DNA from: Candidatus Aquidulcis sp.
GTDB lineage: Bacteria > Chloroflexota > Anaerolineae > Anaerolineales > E44-bin32
NCBI GenBank assembly: GCA_020723365.1
Contig: DYJB01000043.1
Location: 3,406-18,210, forward strand
Direction: 5' to 3'
DNA length: 14,805 bases
Positions 7,379-13,950 of the stretch are shown here, piece after piece. The translations under genes and the position numbers were made by a program. Under the pieces are notes generated by a model. The model ran no database searches. It was not told the DNA's origin and saw only the letters and a list, made by a program, of their open reading frames with translations. Positions within the stretch are counted from its first letter, which is position 1. Each line of letters starts with the position of its first letter.

Positions 7379-8346
7379 GAACAGGCACGTGGGCCTCGCA
7401 GCTGGCGCGCTGGATCGGCCCGCTGGCGCTGATTCTTTCGCTGGGGTACTTCGTGCGCTTTGCGGTGCGCAACGCCGGGACGCTCCCAAGCCTGCGTTGG
7501 GATGGTCCCGCGGTCGCCGGCCTTGGAGTCGCGCTGGTGCTCTACCTCGCGGTCATCCTGCTCTCCGGACTGGGTTGGCTGGTCCTGTTGCGCGGCGTCG
7601 GCGAACCTGCCCGCTTCGGCATCGCGCTGCCGATTTTCGCCGTGGCGCAGTTCGGCAAGTACGTCCCCGGGAATGTGGCCCATCTCGCCGGACGCGTCGT
7701 GCTGGCCGTGCGGGCGGGCTTTGTCCAGGAGCGTGTGCTGGCGACGATGGCGCTCGAGATCGCCTGGGCAGTGCTGTCGGGCGTCTTCGTCGCCTGGGCG
7801 GCCCTGACGCTGTCCGGCACACCCGGCCCGGCGACGGACCTGGGCGCTCCGCCGATTGCCGCCCTGGCCGGCGTAAGTGTCCTGGCGCTGCTCCTGCCGC
7901 TCGGCGCGGCGTACCTGCTGCGGAATCTACCTGAGCGACTGCGGCGGCGGGTCCCCGGGCTGAGCGAGGTTCGCATCCCGGGCGCCGGGCCGCTGGCGGC
8001 GTGCTTCCTCTTGGGATGCCTGTCCATGCTCTTGTTGGGCGCTATCCCCGTGGCGCTGGAAGCCGCGGTCTTTGGCGGAGGCGGCAGTCCGTACTTCGCC
8101 GTCGCCGGGTTGTTTGCGCTCGCCTGGGTGGCCGGGTTCATCACGCCGGGAGCGCCGGCCGGGCTGGGTGTGCGTGATGCCATCCTGATGACCGGCCTGA
8201 CACCCATCTTCGGTCCCGGCAGCGCCCTGGGTGTCACCGTCGTCATGCGGCTGGTGACGAGTGTCGGTGATGCCATCGCCTTCGCGGTCGGCCTGCTTGC
8301 CCGCCGCGCGGGCCGACCGGGCGCAGCGCATCCAACTCCTTCCTGA
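7375..8346 (+). CDS. Flippase-like membrane protein (LPG synthase TM / UPF0104 family)
   Basis: A 323-residue integral membrane protein with about eight hydrophobic spans. QFGKYVPGNVAHLAGR (92-107) and GFITPGAPAGLGVRDA (254-269) are the two signature segments of the lysylphosphatidylglycerol synthase transmembrane (UPF0104) family, equivalent to the usual GKYIPG and GGLGVRE motifs. The soluble aminoacyl-transfer domain of MprF is absent, so this is the stand-alone flippase-like form, proposed in the wider family to move lipid-linked substrates. Its place between a polyprenyl-phosphate glycosyltransferase and a GT-C protein makes lipid-P-sugar flipping an attractive but unproven role. The ATG at 7375 (AGG at 7366-7368) is preferred to a frame extension back to 7282, whose extra 31 residues are Arg/Pro-rich and unlike the family. 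Confidence 0.85.
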   Translation: MRTGTWASQLARWIGPLALILSLGYFVRFAVRNAGTLPSLRWDGPAVAGLGVALVLYLAVILLSGLGWLVLLRGVGEPARFGIALPIFAVAQFGKYVPGNVAHLAGRVVLAVRAGFVQERVLATMALEIAWAVLSGVFVAWAALTLSGTPGPATDLGAPPIAALAGVSVLALLLPLGAAYLLRNLPERLRRRVPGLSEVRIPGAGPLAACFLLGCLSMLLLGAIPVALEAAVFGGGGSPYFAVAGLFALAWVAGFITPGAPAGLGVRDAILMTGLTPIFGPGSALGVTVVMRLVTSVGDAIAFAVGLLARRAGRPGAAHPTPS

Positions 8347-8391
8347 TCGCGGTGCGCCTCGGCCTGCGCATGCGGCGGGCTCTTCCCCCCA

Positions 8392-8415
8392 GGCACGCCG
8401 TCTCCTGCGCGTGCC
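8392..8415. repeat. 7-bp GC-rich hairpin downstream of the flippase-like gene
   Basis: GGCACGC (8392-8398) pairs perfectly with GCGTGCC (8409-8415) around a 10-base loop, about 45 bases after the stop. There is no U-run. The rest of the 234-base gap (8347-8580) shows no convincing coding frame; near its 3' end it holds the predicted promoter and the ribosome site for the next gene. This hairpin is the best candidate for a transcript end in the gap, though weak. Confidence 0.3.
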
Positions 8416-8536
8416 GGACCCTGCGAACTGGCGGCACCCTGAAGGCGCGCCTCGACTGGCTGAGCCGTCCACGCCCGAGACGAATGGCGCACGTCGCGCC
8501 TTACTCCCAAGCCCGGCGAGACGGAAAGGAGCGCGG

Positions 8537-8545
8537 TGGTATCAT
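8537..8545 (+). promoter_or_regulatory. Predicted extended -10 promoter for the GT-C gene
   Basis: TGGTATCAT (8537-8545) matches TGnTATAAT with one difference and, as at 5127, is preceded by GCGG. No -35 hexamer is visible at the right distance. Initiation near 8552 would leave a leader of about 29 bases before the GTG at 8581, enough for the ribosome site CAGGAG. Confidence 0.5.
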
Positions 8546-8567
8546 CTGCCGGTAGCCCAGTCTGACT

Positions 8568-8573
8568 CAGGAG
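8568..8573 (+). promoter_or_regulatory. Ribosome binding site fixing the GTG start at 8581
   Basis: CAGGAG (8568-8573) is seven bases before the GTG at 8581. The closer ATG at 8576 is in another frame and only two bases from the site, so the GTG is the start. Confidence 0.65.
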
Positions 8574-8580
8574 CGATGGC

Positions 8581-10521
8581 GTGGTCCTCGGGTTCGTGGC
8601 GTGGAGTGTGGCGGGTGCGTTCGTGCTCGCCGTGTCGTACCTCGCCGCCCGCGCCTTGCGCACCGATCGCCCATCCCTCAACGCCCTGATCTTCATCTTC
8701 CTGACCATCTTGGTGCCCACGGCCTTCCTGATGCTGGCCGGCCTGGCCGGCATCCTGCGCCCGTGGCTGCTGGCGGCGATCGGGGCAGCCGGGCTGGCTG
8801 CCATCCTGGTCGTGGCCCGGACGCGCAGGGAGCTGTGCGAGATGCGCGCCGGTGCCGGCGGTGCCTGGGCGCTGGCCCGATCGTGGTGGGCCTCCCTGCC
8901 GCTCGGGCTGCGCTGGCTCACGGCCATCGCCCTGGCTCTCTCGGCGGCGCGCTTCACCTTCCTTGTCCTGGCCCTGCCTCCCTTCACCTGGGACTCCCTC
9001 ACCTACCACCTGACCAATGTCGCCGAGTGGATCCAGCGGGGTCGCATCACGACCTTCGATACGCCGGTCGATCGCATCTGGTCCCCGGCCAACTACGAAG
9101 TATTCGCCGTCTGGTTCGTGCTCTTCCTGAAGCACGACGTGATCATCGAGGTCGCCGGTCTCCCGGCCTACCTGCTGGCCTGCGCGGCGGTGTATGCCAT
9201 CGGGCGGACCTTGAGTCTCGGGAGGGGAGCGTCATTGCTGGCGGCGCTGGCCTATGCCTCGACTCCTGCGCTGCTGCTCGCGACGACGGCCACCAAGAAT
9301 GACCCGATCATGGCGGCGCTCTTCCTGATGATGCTCGCGCTTGGGCTCGACCTGGCGGTGCGGTCGGAGGTTGAGCCAGGCCGCGACCGCGCCGGGCAGG
9401 TCGTCGTGCTGGCGGCGGCGTGGCTCCTGGCGCTCGGCACCAAGCCGTATGTGATCCATTTGACCGTCGGCCTGGTGGTCGCCTGGGTGCTGGCGTACCT
9501 GGCGGCCGGCCGCCGGGCGGGATGGCGAACCCTCCCGGGGGCGCTGCTGTTGCGCTTGCGCGGGAACCCGCAGGGATTCCGGTGGGCCGCCGGCGCCCTG
9601 TTGACCGGGGCGCTGCTGCTCGGCTCCTACTGGTATCTGCGCAACTGGGCTGTGACGGGGAATCCGTTCTACCCGTACGGGCTGGCGGTCGAGGGTGCCG
9701 AGGTGATCGCCTCGGCCGAAAAGGCCACGCCATTCGACCTCACTAACTTCCTGGCTAACTTGCGGTCCTTTCTTGAGCGCTTCGGGGACAAGCAGCAGCG
9801 CATCATGCCGGACCTGCCCTACACCACGGGCTGGGGGTGGGTGGCATACGGCCTGGGACTCCCTGCGCTCGTCTGGGGCACCGTCCGGCGATGGAGTGTA
9901 CGCCTGCTGCTGGCCGGGTTCGCCGCCGCCCTGCTCGTGCTCTTCTTCTCGAGCCCGGACAGCCCCTGGAACATGCGCTATGCGATCTGGTTCCCGGCGC
10001 TCATGGCGCTGGCCATTGGCTCTGCCTTCGAAGGGCTGTTCTCCGGGAGACGGTGGCCGTCTCTCGCATTCGGGGCGCTGTTCGTGGCGGCTTCCGGCGC
10101 CAACTTCCTGATGATGCTCAACTACAACGCCTTTTCGCCCGCCGCGTTTCAGGCCATGCTGTCGCTCCCGGCACGGGAGCGCGAATCGGCGGACCTGGAA
10201 TCGAAAGTGCCTGAAGAGTATCGGCTGGCGCTCGAGATCGTCACGAGCGACGATCGGATGGGCTACAACGTCCATGGCAACGGATTCCTGTATCCGCTCT
10301 ACCGCGCCGACTACTCGCAGCATCTGGTCTACGTCCCGATCCCGCAGGGCAGCACCTGCGCCGGAATCGCTGACGCGATCGAGGCTCGGGGCACGCGCTA
10401 CCTGTTCGTGGCCCCAGAACACACCGAGGACTGGATCCTGAGCCTGCTGAACCAGTGCGCCACCGAGAAGGACGTGCTGCGCGAGCGGGTGCGAGGGCTG
10501 TATGTCGTCAAGCGGCAGTAG
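8581..10521 (+). CDS. GT-C type membrane glycosyltransferase (PMT/ArnT/Rgt-like)
   Basis: A 646-residue protein with about twelve or more membrane segments and a C-terminal domain of ~120 hydrophilic residues. The first external loop carries FTWDSLTYHLTNVAEWIQ (135-152), whose Asp-containing loop after a membrane span is the mark of GT-C lipid-phosphate-sugar dependent transferases (GT39/GT83, RgtA-D-like). TATKNDPIMAALF (236-248) is a second conserved block seen in bacterial relatives. Such enzymes use polyprenyl-phosphate sugars on the outer face of the membrane to decorate lipid, glycan or protein. The DPM1-like gene at 6256 could supply the donor. The C-terminal residues (~520-646) probably form an outer domain that helps select the acceptor. 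Relatives are often annotated only as hypothetical membrane proteins, so acceptor and sugar are not assigned. GTG start with a good ribosome site. Confidence 0.82.
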   Translation: MVLGFVAWSVAGAFVLAVSYLAARALRTDRPSLNALIFIFLTILVPTAFLMLAGLAGILRPWLLAAIGAAGLAAILVVARTRRELCEMRAGAGGAWALARSWWASLPLGLRWLTAIALALSAARFTFLVLALPPFTWDSLTYHLTNVAEWIQRGRITTFDTPVDRIWSPANYEVFAVWFVLFLKHDVIIEVAGLPAYLLACAAVYAIGRTLSLGRGASLLAALAYASTPALLLATTATKNDPIMAALFLMMLALGLDLAVRSEVEPGRDRAGQVVVLAAAWLLALGTKPYVIHLTVGLVVAWVLAYLAAGRRAGWRTLPGALLLRLRGNPQGFRWAAGALLTGALLLGSYWYLRNWAVTGNPFYPYGLAVEGAEVIASAEKATPFDLTNFLANLRSFLERFGDKQQRIMPDLPYTTGWGWVAYGLGLPALVWGTVRRWSVRLLLAGFAAALLVLFFSSPDSPWNMRYAIWFPALMALAIGSAFEGLFSGRRWPSLAFGALFVAASGANFLMMLNYNAFSPAAFQAMLSLPARERESADLESKVPEEYRLALEIVTSDDRMGYNVHGNGFLYPLYRADYSQHLVYVPIPQGSTCAGIADAIEARGTRYLFVAPEHTEDWILSLLNQCATEKDVLRERVRGLYVVKRQ

Positions 10522-10654
10522 GGCGCTGGAGGCCTGGCTCGTACTGGTCGGCATGCTGGCGGGCACCGCCTGGTACGCCTGGCCGCAGCTGGGCCACACG
10601 ATCCAGTTGCTGAGATCCTTGATTCAGCTGCTCTTTCCATTCGCGCTGGAATGA
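10502..10654 (+). CDS. Small hydrophobic protein, 50 residues, unknown function
   Basis: An ATG at 10502, four bases after GAGGG (10493-10497), starts a 50-residue frame that overlaps the last 20 bases of the GT-C gene and ends at TGA 10652-10654. The product has a hydrophobic segment at about 11-30 (WLVLVGMLAG core) and a second, amphipathic to hydrophobic stretch at about 33-48, with a polar Ser-rich N-terminus. It looks like a small membrane protein with one or two spans. Overlap with a membrane glycosyltransferase suggests an accessory subunit or a coupling frame. No family is recognised. The good ribosome site and hydrophobic make-up support it; the short length is the main doubt. Confidence 0.5.
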   Translation: MSSSGSRALEAWLVLVGMLAGTAWYAWPQLGHTIQLLRSLIQLLFPFALE

Positions 10655-10863
10655 CTCGGCGACCCCGAACCCGGGCCTGGAGAGGTGATGCCGTTGTGTG
10701 GGCGAGTCGGCGCCCTCCAATCCCACACGCTGCCCCAGGGGAAGAGAACGATGATTGTCTCCAAGGGGGAGCGAGTCACCGCCTGGGTGCGTTTCCCGAG
10801 TCATGCTCGACGATGGTTTTCTCCGACGGCACGTCCGGGCGCCGGAACGAGGTGTCGGTGTGA
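10651..10863 (+). CDS. Doubtful 70-residue ORF bridging to the WecG-like gene
   Basis: The ATG at 10651 overlaps the stop of the small hydrophobic protein (ATGA), and the frame runs 70 codons to TGA 10861-10863, which overlaps the WecG-like GTG at 10860 (GTGA). By hand count about 46 of 70 third positions are G or C, with the first half near half GC, lower than the G/C-rich third positions expected in this GC-rich region. The translation is Arg/Pro-rich at its start and matches nothing. It may be a coupling frame or simply non-coding spacer that happens to be open. Confidence 0.2.
   Translation: MTRRPRTRAWRGDAVVWASRRPPIPHAAPGEENDDCLQGGASHRLGAFPESCSTMVFSDGTSGRRNEVSV
10696..10728. repeat. Inverted repeat in the gap before the WecG-like gene
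   Basis: GTGTGGG (10696-10702) and CCCACAC (10722-10728) are perfect 7-bp complements. A competing inner stem, GGGCG (10700-10704) with CGCCC (10711-10715), could form instead. The two structures are mutually exclusive because they share bases. No ligand-binding RNA class is recognised and no T-run follows. Confidence 0.3.
10849..10852 (+). promoter_or_regulatory. Ribosome binding site fixing the GTG start at 10860
   Basis: GAGG (10849-10852) lies seven bases before the GTG at 10860. The frame is open further upstream to 10755, but those 35 residues are unlike the family and have no comparable ribosome site. Confidence 0.6.
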
Positions 10864-11669
10864 ATGCGGCGGGTAGTGCCGGCGAGCACCGGGTGAATAT
10901 CCTTGGCGTAGGGGTGAACCCCGTCAGCATGCATGAGTGCCTGGAGCTCATAGCCGCCTGGATCGATGGGAATGAGCGGAGGTACGTTTGTCTTGCCGCT
11001 GTTCACAGCGTGCTGGAGTGCCGGAAAGACCCCGCGCTGCGGCGGGTGCTCAACTCCAGCAGCCTGACAACGGCGGACGGGATGCCGCTTGTCTGGCTCA
11101 GTCGCCTTGCGGGCCATCCCCGGGCCGAGCGCGTCTACGGCGCAGACCTGCTGCTGGCGGTCTGCGCCCTGTCTCAGGGTCGAGGATACTCACACTACTT
11201 CTACGGAGCAGACCCGGGGGTTGCGGCGAAACTCGTTGAGAGGCTGAGCGGGCGGTATCCGGGATTGACGATCGTCGGTTCTTGCTCTCCTCCCCGGGGC
11301 ACAGGGGACACGGCGAGAGAGGCGCGTGAACTCGATGCGATCAACGCCAGCCGGGCCGATATCGTCTGGATCAGCCTGGGGACCGGGAAGCAGGAACGCT
11401 GGATGGCCGAACATCGCCCGCAGCTTGATGCTCCGGTGCTGATCGCCGTTGGGGCGGCATTCGACTTTCTAGCCGGCACCAAGGCGCAGGCGCCGCGTTG
11501 GATGCGGCAGTCAGGCCTGGAATGGGTCTTCAGGCTCCTGAAGGAGCCCCGACGACTCTGGCCCCGCTACCGGGAATACCCGCGCTTCGTGTGGCTCCTC
11601 CTCGGGCAACTCCTCGGCCTGAAGAAGTTTCCCCTCGACGGTGACTCCTCTCTCCCTGAGCGTTGCTAG
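10860..11669 (+). CDS. WecG/TagA/CpsF family glycosyltransferase (GT26)
   Basis: From the GTG at 10860 this is 269 residues, close to the usual ~245-260 for the family. Motifs run in order: AAVHSVLEC (46-54), TTADGMPLVW (70-79) with the catalytic-region Asp, RVYGADLL (91-98), YFYGADPG (113-120), GSCSPPRG (140-147), LGTGKQERW (173-181), VGAAFDFLAGT (197-207) and APRWMRQSGLEW to RLLKEPRRL (211-233). TagA and WecG add ManNAc or ManNAcA to undecaprenyl-PP-GlcNAc at the inner membrane face, the second step after a WecA/TagO primer, and such a primer is encoded at 5182. Here the usual GxPKQE reads GTGKQE, with Gly in place of Pro. The C-terminal region (FVWLLLGQLLGLKKF, 243-257) is hydrophobic and probably anchors it at the membrane. 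The family is secure; the sugar could be another HexNAc or hexose. Confidence 0.92.
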   Translation: MNAAGSAGEHRVNILGVGVNPVSMHECLELIAAWIDGNERRYVCLAAVHSVLECRKDPALRRVLNSSSLTTADGMPLVWLSRLAGHPRAERVYGADLLLAVCALSQGRGYSHYFYGADPGVAAKLVERLSGRYPGLTIVGSCSPPRGTGDTAREARELDAINASRADIVWISLGTGKQERWMAEHRPQLDAPVLIAVGAAFDFLAGTKAQAPRWMRQSGLEWVFRLLKEPRRLWPRYREYPRFVWLLLGQLLGLKKFPLDGDSSLPERC

Positions 11670-11797
11670 CAGAGAGGCTCCTCAAGAGACGCCCGGGCAG
11701 GAGCGCCGCGAAGACCGGGTGACCTGTTTGGCGCCCGACGAGCGCCGCTGGCCGCGCAGGGTGCACGGCGTTTGCCGGACTCGCCCTCGAACGCGCT

Positions 11798-11803
11798 TAT
11801 ACT
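11798..11803 (+). promoter_or_regulatory. Possible -10 element upstream of the oxidoreductase-GT2 gene
   Basis: TATACT (11798-11803) differs from TATAAT at one base and lies in the 204-base gap 11670-11873. The best -35 candidate, TTGCCG (11772-11777), is 20 bases away, longer than ideal, and there is no TGn extension. Initiation near 11810 would leave a leader of about 64 bases. The gap also holds a small hairpin (GGCGC 11730-11734 with GCGCC 11742-11746) and otherwise no convincing gene. Confidence 0.35.
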
Positions 11804-11864
11804 TGGCGCACTTGCTCGCGACCGTCTCCCGGCGAGCTGTCCGATTCCATGTCATGAGATAACC

Positions 11865-11871
11865 AGAGGAG
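11865..11871 (+). promoter_or_regulatory. Strong ribosome binding site for the oxidoreductase-GT2 gene
   Basis: AGAGGAG (11865-11871) is the best Shine-Dalgarno match in the window and directly precedes the ATG at 11874. The residues from this ATG begin at once with the Rossmann strand, so it is preferred to the frame extension back to 11772. Confidence 0.65.
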
Positions 11872-11873
11872 CC

Positions 11874-13943
11874 ATGCGAATCGCCATCATCGGATGCGGC
11901 CGCGTGGTGGAGCGTTTCCACCTCCCGGCGCTGCGCAAGCTCCAGGACCTAGTGGTCGTGGGGGCGAGTGATCCTTCGCCGGTTCGTCGAGCTTGGCTCG
12001 AAGCCGCCGCCCCGGACCTGCCGCTCTTTGCGGATGCCGGCCAGATGCTCGACAGCACGAGCCCTCAGGCGGTCCTGATCGCCGCGCCGCCTGCCACCCA
12101 CAGGCACCTGGCGCTGGAGGCCATCCGTCGCGGCCTGCACGTGTTGGTTGAGAAGCCAGCCGGGCTGGACCGGGCGCAAGCCCGGGCCATGGTCTCGGGG
12201 GCTGAGGCGGCAGGCATCGTGCTCCAGGCCGGGTACAACCGCCGCTTCCATCCACTCTATCGCCGCCTCCGTTCTCGGTTGGCCGCCAGCCGGCCGCTCT
12301 CCAGCTGGGAGGCAACCTTCACCCTGCAGGCCTCTCCGCACGACTGGGATTCAGTGAGCGGGTTCCTGGGAAACGCCCTCGATGGCGGTGCCGTACTCGA
12401 TTTGGCTTCGCATGCCATCGACTTGATCCCCTGGCTCTTCTCCTCCTCCATCGCCGGCCTGGAACTGCAGCTGCCGCCCGAGCCCTGGCGCCAGGGTGTC
12501 GAGTTCGTCCTCCAGCTGAGCGGCGGAGTCGCCGTGGTTTGTCGAGTCGGCCACGCGGGCGAATACGCCGAGCGGCTGGAAGCCCGTCATCCAGAGGGTG
12601 CCCTGTGCCTGTATCCGGCCGGAATCCTCGCTGCGCCGTCGCAGCAGGCCGGGAAGCTCCGGGGCAGGGCGGAGAACCGCTACTGGTTGGATCGGAAGTG
12701 GATTCGCCTGGGACTTCGGCGCGAACCGATGCTCGAGAGCTTCCGGGCGGAGTGGGCCGGCTTTGCCGACGCGATCGATGGCCGCGCGCCTGAGGGCCAG
12801 GCTTGCACAGGCGCGGGGATCGTCGAAGTGCACCGCTGGCTTGAGAAGCTCAAGCCCGGGTCGGAGTGGGTCGGGGACGATCGGCCCTCCACTCAGGCCC
12901 GGAGAGGACGTGTGCCGCCGTCAGGCGCGCAGGCACCCGCCGGCGTGGCCTCGCGCGCCGCAGCGGCGTCGAAGCGGGCGGGCACGAGCGGAACGGTGAG
13001 AAGCCCGGAGGTCAGCATCGTCATCGTCGTCGGCCGTCGGCGATGGCGGGCGTCGCGCGCGCTGCAGAGCATTCTGGAGCAGGAGGGCATCGAGCGGGCG
13101 GAGGTCATCCTGGTGGACATGGGGCCGGAGGGGAGCCCACCCCTGGCCGGCAGCGATCATCCGGCGGTGAGGTCCGTGCGCTGTGAAACCATGCTCCCGT
13201 TCGGCGTCGCACGCGCCGAGGCTGCCAGAATGGCGAGTTCACCGATCGTGGCCTTTCTGGAGGAGCACAGCCGCGCGCTGCCGGGGTGGCTGGCCGAAAC
13301 GCTCCGGGCATTCCGCGGTCCCTGGGCCGCCGTCGGTCCCCGGGTGATCAGCGCCAACCCCAACATGGGGTTCACCAACGCGATGGGCAAGATCAACTAC
13401 GGGGAATGGTCGGCTGCGCAAGCGGCGCGTGAGGCGAAGATGCTCCCGGGTAACAACTCAGCCTATCGCCGGCAGGCGCTCATCGATCTCGGGGACCAGC
13501 TCCCAGACCTGTTGATGACGGACACCGTACTGCAAGCGCGGCTCATGGCGTTGGGAGGCCGCCTCTTCCTGGCGCCCTCGGCGGTCGTTGCGCACCGCTA
13601 CCCCGTGACCCTGTGGAGCGCCGCCAAGGGCGAATACCTGTACCACATCGGCTTCGCTGGCGTTCGAGCCGCCGGCTTCGAGTGGTCATGGGTGCGCAGG
13701 CTGGGCTACGCCGCCGCTTCGGTTGTGATCCCATGGTTGCGCCTGGGGCGCCTGGTGCGCGTTGGCTCGCTCCGCCTTGCAGATGGGCGACTGTTCCTGG
13801 GCACGGTGTTCCTCCTGCACGCGGCGGTCCTTGGTCAGGCGGTGGGGGTGGTGGCCGGCACGCGTCACGCGGCGCTCCGCTTCACCGACTACGAGCTCAA
13901 CGAGCCGCGCCCCGCCACAGAAGACCCACCCCAGGAACGTTGA
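11874..13943 (+). CDS. Fusion protein: Gfo/Idh/MocA oxidoreductase + GT2-type glycosyltransferase
   Basis: One uninterrupted 689-residue frame with two domains. Residues 1-~330 are a Gfo/Idh/MocA dehydrogenase: NAD(P)-binding IAIIGCGRV with HLPAL (3-20), VLIAAPPATH (67-76), VEKPAG (92-97) with the conserved Lys, GYNRRF (120-125) and GGAVLDLASHAID (171-183) with the catalytic-region His180. A 45-residue Ala/Arg/Ser/Pro linker (~334-378) follows. Residues 379-~600 are a GT2 domain: VSIVIVVGRR (380-389), VAFLEEHSRALPGW (459-472) in the DXD position, LPGNNSAYRR (524-533) and TDTVLQARLMALGG (549-562). The last ~80 residues contain hydrophobic stretches that may anchor it to the membrane. FLEEH in place of a normal DXD is expected for a known GT2 subgroup with FLEDH. 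The oxidoreductase could oxidise, reduce or epimerise a nucleotide sugar used by the attached transferase. Each domain is clear; the pairing is unusual. Confidence 0.88.
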   Translation: MRIAIIGCGRVVERFHLPALRKLQDLVVVGASDPSPVRRAWLEAAAPDLPLFADAGQMLDSTSPQAVLIAAPPATHRHLALEAIRRGLHVLVEKPAGLDRAQARAMVSGAEAAGIVLQAGYNRRFHPLYRRLRSRLAASRPLSSWEATFTLQASPHDWDSVSGFLGNALDGGAVLDLASHAIDLIPWLFSSSIAGLELQLPPEPWRQGVEFVLQLSGGVAVVCRVGHAGEYAERLEARHPEGALCLYPAGILAAPSQQAGKLRGRAENRYWLDRKWIRLGLRREPMLESFRAEWAGFADAIDGRAPEGQACTGAGIVEVHRWLEKLKPGSEWVGDDRPSTQARRGRVPPSGAQAPAGVASRAAAASKRAGTSGTVRSPEVSIVIVVGRRRWRASRALQSILEQEGIERAEVILVDMGPEGSPPLAGSDHPAVRSVRCETMLPFGVARAEAARMASSPIVAFLEEHSRALPGWLAETLRAFRGPWAAVGPRVISANPNMGFTNAMGKINYGEWSAAQAAREAKMLPGNNSAYRRQALIDLGDQLPDLLMTDTVLQARLMALGGRLFLAPSAVVAHRYPVTLWSAAKGEYLYHIGFAGVRAAGFEWSWVRRLGYAAASVVIPWLRLGRLVRVGSLRLADGRLFLGTVFLLHAAVLGQAVGVVAGTRHAALRFTDYELNEPRPATEDPPQER

Positions 13944-13950
13944 CCCGGCC

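Noticed and set aside
7542..9002. Minus-strand open frame of 486 codons across the flippase-like and GT-C genes
   Set aside because: It spans two recognised + strand genes and the gap with the predicted promoter. Its product is Arg/Ser/Pro/Ala-rich low complexity.
9232..10599. Minus-strand open frame of 455 codons opposite the GT-C gene
   Set aside because: No domain or motif is seen, and the + strand gene accounts for the region.
10755..10859. Upstream extension of the WecG-like frame
   Set aside because: The 35 extra residues do not resemble the family, and a good GAGG sits seven bases before the GTG at 10860.
10655..10859. Possible riboswitch or structured RNA in the 205-base gap
   Set aside because: Only short competing stems are visible and no known aptamer core is recognisable; an Infernal/Rfam scan would be needed to reopen it.
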